Below the pieces are notes generated by a model, which saw only the letters and a program-made list of their open reading frames with translations, was not told the origin of the DNA and searched no databases. The translations under genes and the position numbers were made by a program. Positions 1 to 12,491 of a DNA stretch of 64,000 nt are shown here, one piece after another (the stretch's first letter is position 1; each line of letters starts with the position of its first letter). This DNA comes from Rhynchonema sp. JSB1_4 (taxonomy: Eukaryota > Nematoda > Chromadorea > Monhysterida > Xyalidae): the NCBI GenBank assembly GCA_030248065.1, contig JASAMV010008114.1, forward strand, positions 1 through 64,000, given 5' to 3'.

Positions 1-3000
1 CCGACCTTTACATTTCAGAGGGGGAAGAAACAAAAATGACCCTCTGGAAGTAATATACACAAGAAGAAAAATTCTTGCGCTCGCAAGCAACGGGCCGAAT
101 ATGGGTCTCGGAGTGAGACATAACGCATAGACATAATATTATATTCATGCAAAGTTTGAATTCATGTTTTGCAACCCCTTAACCGACACTGATCCCAAAT
201 TTTGTATGCAGGTGTAGTGTCAGTGGATGCGTTTAGTGAAAGTCGTTTCTACGTATAATGCAGCGTTCTGCATGGAATATGGGCCAAATAAAATTGTAAC
301 CCAGCACTAACTCTCGAGGACCATATTGGGACATGCGCTACGGCTGCCCTGATACTTCTATTGCGACGCACACTATACGTTTCAACTGCCAAAGCATGCT
401 TGAGGCATCAAACACACACGATATTTCCGCTCTATGGGCGTCCACCCACGGACCATTAAAACATGGCAGCTTTATTTTGGACACTTTACTTGGCCGAGGG
501 TGAATCCGCTCTGTCAGTATGCTGGTGTTTCACCCGATCAAGATTGGACGTTGCCGTACTGCATCTTGCAACAACATTACAACTATAAGGAATCATGCGT
601 TATATTCACATAATACAAACACTATGGTTGATCATCATAGATAACCAATTTGCGGCTGCCAGAGCACTGTCAACAGGGTGACACAGATTGGAACGCAACT
701 GTTTGAAGGGCTAGCGTGTAGGTGAGATCGTTTAAATTATAAATACCAAAAGAACTCAAACTTTTTTTTATGGTTTTCAAAGCTTAAAATTTCATTTGCT
801 GGAAAATCGCCTGGCACCAGTTTTGCCTCAGACAATAAAGAATTTCCTGTGTTTTTCGGCTCGGTGGCATAATAGCCATGTCGCAAACCTTGTTTGCCTT
901 TCGCATAGTTCTGATTTTGTGATGTTTCATCCCATGCGATTTTGACACAAAAAGCTATGGTGCTGTTGATGTGCCGACCAGGGTCTTGGACTTAAAATTT
1001 TTTTTATTTTCGCAACTTTTTTTTTAAAAAAAACTAAATTTTTTTAAAACCCACTTTTTTTTATTCCTAACCAAAAGTTTCTGAAGAAAGAAATTCTGAA
1101 ATCTGGTTACTTAGGTATGTTTTGAGGGACACTATAACTTTTCCACTGACTTGCATGTTTACGTCGACCACCAACCTCTTTTGGCCATGACTTTGAGAAC
1201 CTCGAAGGAACTCTGTGGGTATATATGACAAAGGGATGGAATTTGGAAATAAATTTGAAGAGAGATAAAGACTACACCCTACTCATATTGTGTCACAAAA
1301 GCAACAAAGATAAATCCATACAACGGAAACAGGCGAGCAACGGGAGTCTGTTGAGCTGGCGACACGCTCATAACTATACAGTATACGGTATGGGGGTCCT
1401 ATATACATGCAGCAATTGTTGGGATGTCTGGGAACTTATGAGTCCATTATAACACCATTTCAAGCGGAAATATAAGCGCCGCAGGCGATTTTTTGAAGAC
1501 CACTAGCAATAAAACGCACGAAAACAGCCTTTTATCTTAAAAAGAGAAAAAACGAAAAAGAAAAAATAAAAAAGTGGACTTTTTTTAAAAAAAACTTTTT
1601 AAAATTTTTTTTAAAACCCACTTTTTATTTTTTTTTTATCGACTAACAAACCCACAAACAACTTTCAGTATTTATTTTTATTTACCGCCAGATTATTTAC
1701 ACCCTAGACCATCATATAGCGCACTAATCCATCCTCAGAGACACTTGACCAGCAAGCCAACTTCCACCCCCTCCCTCCAGCCAGCAAATAGCAACAAGCT
1801 CCAGACTCCATCCATCTTCTTCTCACACGAAAACCATTTCCATAAGCAATTATAAAAGCGAACTTCGAAATTAGAGAGCACAGCATATAGAATACCGCAT
1901 ATCATAAAAACAGCGCAAAACTTCAACCGCACTCACAAATCTCAAAAAAAACACGAAAAAACTAAAAATATCCAGAACATAAAAGTAAAAATACAACAAA
2001 GGCTCGCGCGAATAACCCGCCTCATCTCACTCCTATACCCTCGAACCCATCCCTCACAAACTAATATTATACGCCACTACTCCTCTCTCCTCTCTAAATA
2101 TAAAAAAACAAAATTAATAAAAAAATAAAAAAATATATAAAAAAAAAAAAACAAAAACATAGAACAAAACAAAAAAAACAAAAAAAACTAAACATTAAAA
2201 AACAAAAAAAAATACAAAAGACACATAACAAAAAAAAAAAAACAATTAAACAAAAAAAAAAAAAAAAAAAAAAAAAAAACAAAAGAAAAAAAAAAAAAAA
2301 AAAACCGACCCCCCTATTTTAAAATTTTAAAAAGTAAGTCCACTTTTTTATAATTTTTTACTTTTTTTCGTTATTTTCTCACATTTTTAAGATAAAAAGG
2401 CATGTTTTCGTGCGTTTTATTGCTCATCGTTCTCAAAAAATCGCCTGCGGCGCTTATATTTCCGCTTGAAATGGTGTTATAATGGACTCATACAGTTCCC
2501 AGACATCCCAACAATTGCTGCATGTATATAGGACACCCCATACCGTATACTGTATAGTTATTGAGCGTGTCGTAAGCTATCGACAGACTCCACGTTGCTC
2601 GCCTGTTTGCAGTTGTATGGATTTATCATTTGTTGCTTTTGTGACACAATATGAGTACGGTGTAAGTCTTTATCTCTCTTCAAATTTATTTCCAAATTCA
2701 CAATCGGAAGGTTGGCCTTCCCTTTGTCATATATACCCACAGAGTTACCTTCGAGGTTCTCAAAGTCATGGCCAAAGAGGTTAGATCGCAGGTGGTCGAC
2801 GTAAACATGCAAGTCAGTGGAAAAGTTCTCTTTAGTGTCCCTCAAAACATACCTAAGTAACCAGATTTCAGAAATTTCATTCTTCAAGAAACCAAATTTT
2901 TGGGGGTCCGGAATAAAAAAGTGGGTTTTAAAAAAAATTTTAAAAAGTTTTTTTTAAAAAAAAGTTCGATAATAAAAAAAATTTTTAGTCCAACCCTGGT

Positions 3001-3969
3001 CGGCACATCAACAGCACCATAGCTTTTTGTGTCAAAATCGCATGGGATGAAACATCACAAAATCAGAACTATGCGAAAGGCAAACAAGGTTTGCGACATG
3101 GCTATTATGCCAACGAGCCGAAAAACACAAAATTCTTATTGTCTGAGGCAAAACTGGTGCCAGGCGATTTTCCAGCAAATGAAATTTTAAGCTTTGAAAA
3201 CCATAAAAAGTTTGAGTTCTTTTGGTATTTATAATTTAAACGATCTCACCTACACGCTAGCCCTTCAAACAGTTGCGTTCCAATCTGTGTCACCCTGTTG
3301 ACAGTGCTCTGGCAGCCGCAAATTGGTTATCTATGATGATCAACCATAGTGTTTGTATTATGTGAATATAACGCATGATTCCTTATAGTTGTAATGTTGT
3401 TGCAAGATGCAGTACGGCAACGTCCAATCTTGATCGGGTGAAACACCAGCATACTGACAGAGCGGATTCACCCCTCGGCCAAGTAAAGTGTCCAAAATAA
3501 AGCTGCCATGTTTTAATGGTCCGTGGGTGGACGCCCATAGAGCGGAAATATCGTGTGTGTTTGATGCCTCAAGCATGCTTTGGCAGTTGAAACGTATAGT
3601 GTGCGTCGCAATAGAAGTATCAGGGCAGCCGTAGCGCATGTCCCAATATGGTCCTCGAGAGTTAGTGCTGGGTTACAATTTTATTTGGCCCATATTCCAT
3701 GCAGAACGCTGCATTATACGTAGAAACGACTTTCACTAAACGCATCCACTGACACTACACCTGCATACAAAATTTGGGATCAGTGTCGGTTAAGGGGTTG
3801 CAAAACATGAATTCAAACTTTGCATGAATATAATATTATGTCTATGCGTTATGTCTCACTCCGAGACCCATATTCGGCCCGTTGCTTGCGAGCGCAAGAA
3901 TTTTTCTTCTTGTGTATATTACTTCCAGAGGGTCATTTTTGTTTCTTCCCTCTGAAATGTAAAGGTCGG
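1..3969. mobile_element. ~4 kb palindromic (foldback-type) element
   Basis: The first ~1.59 kb is repeated in reverse complement at about 2337-3969. Base 1 pairs with base 3969, so the outer end of the left arm may lie before the window. Arms are near-identical apart from small indels: for example the right arm has about 8 extra bases near 2783 that the left arm lacks near 1172. The centre (about 1590-2336) is unpaired, A-rich DNA. Open frames in the arms are short and match no family I recognise. This could be a foldback-type transposon or a palindromised insertion; no transposase is visible. Confidence 0.85.
2094..2310. repeat. A-rich low-complexity tract in the palindrome centre
   Basis: This stretch is almost pure A with scattered C, T and G, ending in long A runs at about 2250-2304. 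The reverse-strand open frame over it is only a product of composition and should not be called a gene. Confidence 0.9.
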
Positions 3970-5298
3970 TTTATACTCTGACTGCCCGGCAGTAGCCGTC
4001 AGAAATTTGTGACTACCCGTTCGGTCAGCTCATTAACAGGGCAACGGCAGGTGGTGGTCAAAGGAAAAAGGACACAGTGGAATAGGCAATCACAGCCTTG
4101 CCGTGCACTTCTGCGTCGTAGTGACTTCTCCGGATTTTGACTTCTACTTCCCGGAAGTCAGAAGTATTGTCAAAGAACAAAACGGATGCGATGTCGCTGT
4201 CATATAGTTACCTTGATAGCGCACCAAGGTGTGACATGACATGACATCAGTGATAGCCCGTCACTTCGTAAACGCATACCTCTTCCATGGCGTTCAATGC
4301 ATGTCGTGTGGCCTCTGTTATTTTTGTTCTTTGTTACGCGGTTGTCATTTGAGCAACCTCGATAGGAGGCTGGTTTGCGTGATTCTCTATGCGCCCGCAA
4401 TACAATTACCACGACGATCGTTTGCGTGGCAGCTGGCTCAATTTGACCACTGAACCCAACCACGCAATATTCATTGATGAAAGGTTTTATATGGGTGCTC
4501 TGCTGCTTTTGCACAATTCACCTGATTGTCTATTTGTGTTTCGTATGCGCATTTCGTATGTAGATTATGTATACTTGCTGTGAGGTATACTCATCAGCGG
4601 TGGTATTCTACCCACGCATCACGCTTGGATACCGTAAATTTGCCATGAAAGCACGTTCACATTTTTTAACAAAAAGAACGCTGGTATGATGTACAAACCG
4701 TCAGCCTATCACCAAACATGCTCCTCGACATTCTTCTACTGGTAAAAAGTCGTGTTGCGCACCCTACGCCTACATACAGTACTAGCTGCAATTCTAGGCG
4801 ATCCTGAGCCTGAGCAAACTCAGCCTACTCGTAAGCGGACAGCAGTCCACATAGTCGCGTTTCGTTGCTTGATAATATTCATTTACTTCGTGCGATAAGC
4901 ATAGGGTAGTCAATGAATAGCTGCACTGGGTTAACGGTGCCGTGTGACGAAACTCGTACGAAAATGGGGGTAACAGTATAGTTTTCGGACACGGGAAATC
5001 GGAAAATTACCTTAAGTTTGTAGTCCGGGCATTTTGGATCCAAGAAATTGGGCCCCGTCAAATTTGGGTTCGAAAACTGGGCCCTGCGATTTCTTGGACA
5101 CAAAATGGCCTAACTAAAATTTGAGCCTATTTTCGGATTTCCAGTGTCCGAAAACCTTTGTTACCCATTTTTAGCCTATTTGAAGTCTTTTCGTATGAGT
5201 TTCTCACATGTCAACCTTAACCCAATGTACATACTACTGTAGCTATGCGTTTGGACCACGCTATATTCAGACACGTCAAAATCTTGATAATCCTAAAA
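3970..5298. other. Intergenic region with no gene seen
   Basis: No open frame here shows family similarity or exon-like structure. The only feature I can support is the inverted repeat at about 4949-5203 just upstream of the first receptor gene. Confidence 0.6.
4949..5203. repeat. Inverted repeat upstream of receptor gene 1
   Basis: The left part (GAAACTCGTACGAAAATGGG, then GGTAACA and TTTTCGGACAC) reappears in reverse complement on the right (GTGTCCGAAAAC, TGTTACCC, CGTATGAGTTTC). The middle also pairs through CCAAGAAAT/ATTTCTTGG and GGGCCC. Pairing is imperfect, as in an old MITE. It ends about 95 bp before the receptor start codon, so it occupies the probable promoter. Confidence 0.6.
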
Positions 5299-7118
5299 AT
5301 GGCTGCTGGTAATGCCAGTGAATCAGCAATTGATTCCATAATTCATACACTCTACACAGTTGTGATTCCGTTGGAACTTGTGATCGGAATCATATGTCAA
5401 GTGCTCAATCTATTTATTCTGTCGCGACGATCCATGGTGTTCATTAAAGGTTAGTGGATCACTAACTTTTACTTTCCCGAATGGTATGAACGCGAATTGT
5501 TCAACGACGCTGAAGACCACCTTATACGCTTTGTCTCATTGCGATACACGCAACATTTTCTCGCGCGTTGATTGGCTCATGCGCGACCAACAGCCAATCA
5601 GCGCGTCAGAAAATGTTGCGTGTATCGCAACGAGACAAAGTATAAAGTGGCCTACAGCGGTAACTTGTTGAAGAAACTGGCAGCACAAGGTGAGACAGGA
5701 CAACAAAACTGGGTAATTCTGTTGCTGACCACTGAGCCGTTGGCAAAAGCATTGCACTGTGTCCACTGCAGGCTACACGGACTACTCGCGTGCACTGTCA
5801 ACGACGTATCTTGTCAGCGCTCCATTGATGCTGTTCAGTCTGATGCGTCGCATCGACCTGATCAACACGCAGAATGTGTACGTGCTGCTCGTCTATACGG
5901 CCTATCTCGAGCACTACATCATCAACGTGTCATTGGTCGCCGCCAATCTCATCATCGTGGCCATTGCTGTCGAGGCCGCCTACACGCTCATCAGCCCGTT
6001 GTCCAACGCGCAACGACCCAGACATCGAACGCTCTTTTGTCTCGTTGGTGAGTGATTATGATGTTTCGCAGATTTGCAGCGCTAAAACTTATATTGGTAC
6101 AAAAGCTATTATCGCAGAAAACATATAAAATTGAACTTTTGCAGTAAGGCGTTTGAAACAGTGTTCCTCTCTTCTGCAGCCATCTATGCGACGACCATGG
6201 TTACGTTGTTCCCGTTGGTGCTGCGCAAATACATCAAGGTCACCGACACCGGCTACGAGGTGCAAGTGCGTCAATCGGCCATCATTGGCATCTTCCTGCG
6301 CGTACTGGCCAGCTGTTTGGAACTGTGGATGTTGCTGTTGGTGTTCATCGTCTACGCAGTCACCTATCATCGTTACCTCAAGATCACCGCTGCCAACTCT
6401 CATCTGCGTCGTAACACGCGAGCGGTACGCAACGCTCGCAAAGCCATCGTGTCCTGTAGTGCACCGGTGCTTGCCTATGCCATATCGAATGCGCCCAGTG
6501 CTGTCAAGGAGCTGTTGTATTTGTGGCAGCAGATCATCGGCAGTGAGCAGCTGGACGAGTTCTTCGGCAGCAACTACGGCTCGCTGTTCAAAGCCACCGC
6601 CAACGCGTGCCTCGTGTTCAACTTCACGCTGTTTGTCGCATTGCAGGTTTGATGTCGTTTTCGTTGTCGTCAAGCTGCTAGTCTACTCACCAGGTCTGTC
6701 ATATATGTACATGTATGACTTTGACATATCCATCCTCCATTTGCAGTACTACGGTCGTCAGCAGTACCGTCAGTCGTTCCAACATCAGATGCACAAACAC
6801 AAGCTGTTCTCGCGTCAAACGCACACGTCGCCGTGCAGTCACAATCGATCGCGTGCGTGCACAGTCGAGCCACACGGACTGTCGGACGATGATGGTCGCA
6901 CGGCTGCCATGCTCACCAGGGAACACCATTCGCATCAAATCGACAACTGCACGCACACACCCACCAACACGCTGCTGCGCACCAACGACCGTCGGATGCG
7001 CAGTTCGTCGTACGAAGACACGTTGGTCGTACTCGACGCGAACAAGACCATCGACCAATTGTATGCGTTCGCGAGCAGTCTCGCCGTCAACGGTGGCGCT
7101 GCTCAAACATCACTGTGA
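5299..7118 (+). CDS. Seven-transmembrane rhodopsin-like receptor, paralog 1
   Basis: My model is exons 5299-5449, 5772-6047, 6180-6646 and 6747-7118, giving 421 residues with all frames continuous across GT-AG introns. Successive hydrophobic segments read as TM1 (TVVIPLELVIGIICQVLNLF), TM2 after YTDYSRALSTTYL, TM3 ending VEAAYTLISPL, TM5 beginning IYATTMVTLFPL, TM6 near SCSAPVLAYAISNAPS, and TM7 with NFTLFVALQ followed by a helix-8-like YYGRQQYRQSF. The usual DRY and NPxxY motifs are altered (EAAY, NFTLF). A ~110-residue hydrophilic tail follows. The start could be 54 nt upstream (5245), but the downstream ATG aligns with paralog 2. It is probably a neuropeptide or chemosensory receptor; the ligand cannot be read. 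Intron 1 holds a hairpin element. Confidence 0.8.
5527..5642. repeat. Hairpin element in intron 1 of receptor gene 1
   Basis: The arms (around 5529-5574 and 5592-5640) pair almost perfectly through GCGATACACGCAACATTTTC and its complement, closing on a loop with ATTGGCT/AGCCAAT. A related hairpin with the same GCGCG(C/T)TGATTGGCT core lies at 13001-13110, just before receptor gene 2. It makes this intron 322 nt, against 111 nt in the paralog. Confidence 0.85.
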
Positions 7119-7290
7119 TTTGAACTTGCATAGGTACATACTGTTGTTGGCGAATGTATTTCTAATTTCAATGATTGTTCTGCTTGGTTATTGCTCACGT
7201 TCGTGCACATGGCCTCCGTCCACTACGCTCGATCAATAAGCAAACTTATTCGGACTTGTTGTTTTGTTACTATTTTCCCAGTATTAGGTG

Positions 7291-7799
7291 CAGGGTTGGG
7301 CAAAAAAAACGACGGCGTTTTTTCTTAAAAAAACGACGTTTTTTTTTCAAAAAAAACGCCTGGGTCGTTTTTCGTTTTTTTAAACCCTGAATTTCCTTGA
7401 TTTTCCCTGATTTTTCAGGGAAAGTACCCTGATTATCAAGGAAAATCAATTTTTTGTCCCATTTTTTTCAAAAAAATTTCGACCAATTTTTACTTTGTCG
7501 AGATACGTCGATATACGGAGTTTGACTTTCAGTGATGACCCCGGCCAAAGTTGGTCCCATGATGCGGGTCTGATATGGGATCTTAACAACTCGCTAGAAA
7601 AGGGTTGAAACCCGTTTATTTTGCCTCAGAACACATAGAATTACTTCATTTAACCACGTTTTCTTCCCAACATGAGCGTTTTCCAATTTTTTGGGGGCAT
7701 ATTTTGGTCATCTGGGCGTTTTAAAAAAAACGTTTTTTTAAAAAACACGTTTTTAAAAAAAACGATTTTTTGAAAAAAAACGTTTTTTGCCCAACCCTG
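7291..7799. mobile_element. hAT-type MITE, copy 1
   Basis: It starts CAGGGTTGGGCAAAAAA and ends TTTTTTGCCCAACCCTG, a hAT-like terminal inverted repeat. The flanking 8-mers are ATTAGGTG (7283-7290) and ACTAGGTG (7800-7807), an 8-bp target-site duplication with one mismatch, as expected for hAT. The interior is non-coding. A second copy in opposite orientation is at 33007-33457. Confidence 0.88.
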
Positions 7800-7807
7800 A
7801 CTAGGTG

Positions 7808-9170
7808 TTCTTCGATGGTTCTGTGAGCCAAGTACATACATATCTGCACTACTCTGTCATCGTTATTTTGTTTTTCGTGGTGCGAGTAAAATTAGCTCTT
7901 TCTGGTTGAAAAGCCTCGTGTGAACGACTTGATTTCCCTCCGGAACATTAAACTTGCAAAACAACATTATCGAGTTTTTTGGTCACATGAACACATGCAC
8001 GCTGACACCAAAACTGCACCAGCAAAACAAACGGTTTTTTCGCAATTGTCTGTGTTCCAGATTTGGATCTCTTTGGGCCCGTCATAGAAAGTATAACGAT
8101 GAAATTACAAAACATTTTCTGATGAAATTATAAAATGTTAGCCAATATGGTTGTTCTGTTACCTGAGCACCAACGATAACACCGTAGGTATATATGTAGT
8201 TCTAAATGAGTAGCTGTTGCCAAATGAGCTCTCTTCGTTGGTTGAATTAAAGGGGCATTTGCTGGTTTCCATCAAAGGAGAAAAAAGTCGGAAGTCTAAT
8301 TAAGTGAATTGGAGGTCCAAATGCAGCCACCGTTTCTCATTTCTATTGCTTGGGAAATTCATGCTTAGTTTCATGAATAAAGCGTAACATCGAGCCAATT
8401 ACATCTACATATACATACATAGGTACAGTCTGTCACGTTTATAGTGAGGCTCGTTGATATTTTTGAACACCAGTTTGGCCCCGATCTGGTCGTTAACCAT
8501 ACTAATTGCACATACTGTATGTACCATACCAAGTGACAGAAAATGGTCGGTCTCGATCATGAAGGTAGACTGTGTATATTTTTTATCTAACTGTCCAGCA
8601 GCCAGAAATGTGTCACTCTGTTCTACTTCTTGTTTGTGCCCCCGATGTCATTAGTTTCATTGCACTAGCGAAGTTGGAATGATGTGATGGTACATACATA
8701 CATACATACGGGCCTGTAGGTACATGTACGTTGGTTTGTTTCCGTGCGCACCGAGATTATCCGTTGAGGATGCAGCTGTGTGCTTGGTTGTTTTACATTA
8801 CGTACAATACATGCAGTTACAGTACATGCGGTATTTAGTTTTGACGCCCCAAACCATTTGGACGTTTGGGAGTATCGGCGGACCGAGCGCCAATGTTTAA
8901 GGATAGGGGGCACTAGCGGAGCGAGCAATTTCCCCCTCGAGAAAAGTTTACAGGGTCTGATTTAACTGCTGTGCTTGGTCTGACCTTTGGGCGAGTGCGG
9001 GCCCTCTGGCTTGTGTTGGGTCAGTAGCCGCATTTTGCGCGCTTTGTGTGTTAATTCTCAGGTGAATTGGTGTGTAATGTCAGTCGCGTTTATTAGTCTG
9101 TATAAGATCGTTTGTCAATGTGTGTGTGACTGTTATGTCAACCACGTTTGTAAGCTATTTTTTCTTTTAT
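7808..9170. other. Intergenic region, short microsatellite only
   Basis: I see no coding exon or structured element here. A short CATA repeat lies at about 8693-8708. Open frames are short and lack family features. Confidence 0.55.
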
Positions 9171-9572
9171 GACTACGGGCCATTTCGTATCCTGCTGTGC
9201 CCGCGCCCCCCCCCCCCCGCGCCCCCATGTATTTGATGCAAAACGAACAGTGTGCGGTAAAATTCGAAAAATTTCGAAAATTACAGGGTGTCTCCTAATT
9301 TTTCGCACATTGCGCGGGAAAAAAACGACAACACCCCGCGCCCCTTTTCCAATATAGCCTGCCTGGCTGGCGATGCTGTTTAGTCTGCATATAAGCGAAG
9401 GCCCAGCCCGTGCGCATAAGTGAGAGATCCACCCGCGCCCCTCTTTCTATCATCCCCACCCAGGTAGCACGGATGTCTGCTGCCTGCTGCGCATCCTACA
9501 AGCGCCCGCCTCGGAGCCGGCTAGACCTAGGTTGCCTGGATCCCCCTCTTCCGTTCATGTTTACGATACCGC

Positions 9573-10195
9573 AACATTTATGAACACACCTTCATTCGGA
9601 ACAGATAGTTAAGTTACACTTAGCAAAGTTATAGGTAATGTTTTTTGGCAATAACATTTATGAACTTTTCGTCTGAACATTTTTTAACCCAGCTTCCTTC
9701 TGAACAGACAGTTAACTTACAGTTACCTAAGTTAAAGTTAATGTTTTTAGGCAGATAACATTTATGAACTTTTCGTGTGAACATTTATGAACCCAGCTTC
9801 ATTCAGAACAGATAGTTCAGTTACCGTTGAACAATTTATAGTTAACGTTTTTTTACATATAACATTCATGAACTTTTCGTGTAAACATTTATGAACCCAG
9901 CTTCATTCAGAACAAATAGTTAAGTTACCGTTAAACAATTTATAGTTAACGTTTTTTTACATATAACATTTATGAACTTTTCGTGTGAACATTTATGAAC
10001 CCAGCTTCATTCAGAACAGATAGTTCAGTTACCGTTGATCAATTTATAGTTAACGTTTTTTTACATATAACATTTATGAACTTTTCGTGTAAACATTTAT
10101 GAATCCAGCTTCATTCAGAACAGGTAGTTAAGTTACAGTTACAGTTAGCTAAGTTACAGTTAAAGTTTTTTGGCAGTAACATTTATGAACTTGAA
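9573..10195 (+). repeat. 104-bp tandem repeat, about six units
   Basis: The landmark AGCTTC recurs at 9691, 9795, 9899, 10003 and 10107, exactly 104 bp apart, with a diverged unit about 103 bp earlier. Units contain ACATTTATGAAC, CAGAACAGATAGTT and GTTACCGTT. The array fills the left half of the TIR element interior. Confidence 0.92.
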
Positions 10196-10197
10196 GT

Positions 10198-10272
10198 TAT
10201 GTACTTTCTTACATTCAACATTTACCAACAACTATGTACTTTCTTACATTCAACATTTACCAACAACAGCGT
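10198..10272 (+). repeat. Short tandem duplication (~37 bp, two units)
   Basis: The stretch beginning TATGTACTTTCTTACATTC is repeated immediately, each unit ending ATTTACCAACAAC. It lies inside the TIR element, next to the 104-bp array. Confidence 0.85.
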
Positions 10273-11530
10273 TCCTTACAGAATTACCACACCACATTAT
10301 AGTTAATATAAAGCCATCGCCATGCTGTACAATTTCTTCGGCTGCGATCCGATGACTATCCTTCCCATCGTCCAATGAGAGTGTTTCACACTACGGGCGT
10401 TCGCAAGTAATTTTAGCCACACGTAAATTTCATGTCATTTCTGTTGTCAAGTTTACAAAACTGGTATCAAACTTTTATCATATCATATGTCATTAATTAT
10501 GCCAATGGATTACAAAATAACTGTGCTCATTTCATATCTCATTCATTATGCCAATGAATTACAATATACGCACACATAAAAAGTTTACATTTTTTGATTC
10601 ATGATACATTTGGGTTCATTATTTACAAAAAAGCACCATTAGCATGTCGTGCTAATGTTCTTTTGGCCAGTGAGCCGACCAATTGCCAGTGCTCCAGCAT
10701 AGTTTGTGCTGAAACTGTGTTCATAAATGTTGCGGTATCGTAAACGTGAACGGTAGAGGGGCATCCAGGCAACCTAGGTCTAGCCGGCTCCGAGGCGGGC
10801 GCTTGTAGGATGCGCAGCAGGCAGCAGACATCCGTGCTACCTGGGTGGGGATGATAGAAAGAGGGGCGCGGGTGGATCTCTCACTTATGCGCACGGGCTG
10901 GGCCTTCACTTATATACAGACTAAACAGCAGCGCCAGCCAGGCAGGCTATATTAGAAAAGGGGCGCGGGGTGTTGACGTTTTTTTCGCGCAATGTGCGAA
11001 AAATTAGGAGACACCCTGTTATTTTCAAAATTTTTCGAATTTTACCGCACACTGTTCGTTTTACATCAAATACATGGGGCGCGGGGACGCAGGATGCGAA
11101 ATGGCCGACTACGTGAGCTAATTGTTGACAGCCAGTGACTGCACGCGTACTGGCAAATGGAAAATGGAGATGAAACAATACATTCTCTGTGGTGGTCAAG
11201 TTTTGGCATATGAAAATGTTTCGGTTCATTTCCATTTTCCAGTATGCGTCTGGTACTCTAGTCATATTGGAGAACGGAAATGGAAAACTTGGACATGGAC
11301 AAAATTTTCACTCCCGTTTTTCAGTTACCAGCGTGACAAACGCGCCCTACACACGCGCCTGATGCGCCCGAAGCCGAAAGTCTTAGGTCTCGTTTATTCA
11401 ACATCCTGTACACGCGCCCGATGCTCCCAAACGTCCCAATGGTCAAGTGTTAATCATGAAAATACATAGATTGTGGGTTTCGAAGTGTTTGTGGCACAAA
11501 CCTACTCCTGTGCCATCTTCAACGAGAAAA

Positions 11531-11571
11531 ACAGTCATTGTAATATAGGGAACGAACCATATGTCGCTTAG
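11531..11571 (-). repeat. Dispersed repeat fragment, copy A
   Basis: On the minus strand this contains GGTAATGCTAAGCGACATA followed by GGTTCGTTCCCTAT. A close match is at 17685-17720 and a shorter one at 63341-63370, both on the plus strand. The three fragments identify a dispersed repeat family whose full extent I cannot define. Confidence 0.65.
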
Positions 11572-11805
11572 CATTACCGTTGTGACTGTGTTTTTTCTAG
11601 ACACGGATATTATGTTGCATAGTTTGGCAAACATGCGACATATTTTTTTAATCGCCATTAAAGCAGAACATTTTACCTATTCTGCGAGTTGTACCGGTAC
11701 GTGGCATTCAATACACATGCCCCGCGTTGGTTGCGATGCGACTGCGAACAAGAGCATCACGCATTGCGTCTCCCTGTTCGACATAATTTTTTCAGCTTAT
11801 TTTAA

Positions 11806-12487
11806 AGTGGAAGGGACATAATTCATATTTGGAAAATGGAACCTTTTTTATTACTGGAAGTGAAAGCCGCAATCAAGGTGACCATTCTTCAAAAAGAAGT
11901 ACCGTCGAAAAGTGTCAAATGAACTGTCAAAAAGTGTGCCAAAGATGCACCTCTGGGAGTATAAGCACCAACTGATCTGGCCGCCCCCTGTGTTTGATTT
12001 TCAGGCATCGTACAGAAACAGGACATCACCGAACGAACGAAGTTGGAAAATGATGTTGCACGATATGATCGTCACACCGACGGAGTAAGTTGAACAATCA
12101 TGAGTCCTTCAAAAGGCTTATTTCGCGATTCTGAAACTGGTTCTGGAACCGGGCAAATTTGCCGTATTGGTTTATGCTTTATAAAAATGCACCAGTATCG
12201 GCGTCCATTTGCAGGTCGATACCTTTGGTGGACCACCTTCTGTTGCGTCCCCAGTGTACATAGCCTTATATACATGCAATCATCGAAATATTTTCATTTG
12301 ACTTCCGATCCGTTGACACTGGTTGACAGATCTAACTGAGGTGCACCTTTGACACACTTTTTGACAATTTATTTGACACTTTTTGAAGGTACTTCTTTTT
12401 TGAAGAATGGTCAGCTTGATTGCGGCTTTCAGTTCCAGTAATAAAAAATGGTCCCATTTCCCAAATATGAATTATGTCCCTTCCACT
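11806..12487. mobile_element. TTAA-flanked TIR element, ordinary form
   Basis: The ends AGTGGAAGGGACATAATTC and its complement are both flanked by TTAA (11802-11805 and 12488-12491), a piggyBac-like target site. Terminal inverted repeats are about 150 bp and enclose a unique middle containing CGAACGAACGAAGTTGG and GGTGGACCACCTTCTG. No transposase frame is present. The same sequence is found in doubled, palindromic form at 39223-40250. Confidence 0.85.
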
Positions 12488-12491
12488 TTAA

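Larger units (their letters stand above)
9177..11106. mobile_element. TIR element with ~400-bp arms and 6-bp target duplication
   Basis: The ends GGGCCATTTCG and CGAAATGGCC are flanked on both sides by GACTAC (9171-9176 and 11107-11112). The inverted arms run about 9177-9588 and 10716-11106 and differ by homopolymer length and scattered substitutions. Between them are a 104-bp tandem repeat and AT-rich DNA with no transposase frame, so it is non-autonomous. I cannot assign a superfamily from the 6-bp duplication and these ends alone. Confidence 0.85.

Noticed and set aside
2094..2282. Phe-rich minus-strand frame
   Set aside because: Translation of an A/T-rich tract; no protein meaning.
2558..2887. 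109-codon minus-strand frame in the palindrome arm
   Set aside because: Its counterpart in the left arm is disrupted by indels, and no family motif is visible. Treated as part of the repeat.
6089..7106. Long minus-strand frames opposite receptor gene 1
   Set aside because: Shadows of the receptor exons; the plus-strand model has continuous frames and membrane topology.
9573..10195. CRISPR-like array
   Set aside because: Units are contiguous 104-bp tandem repeats without unique spacers, inside a eukaryotic transposon.
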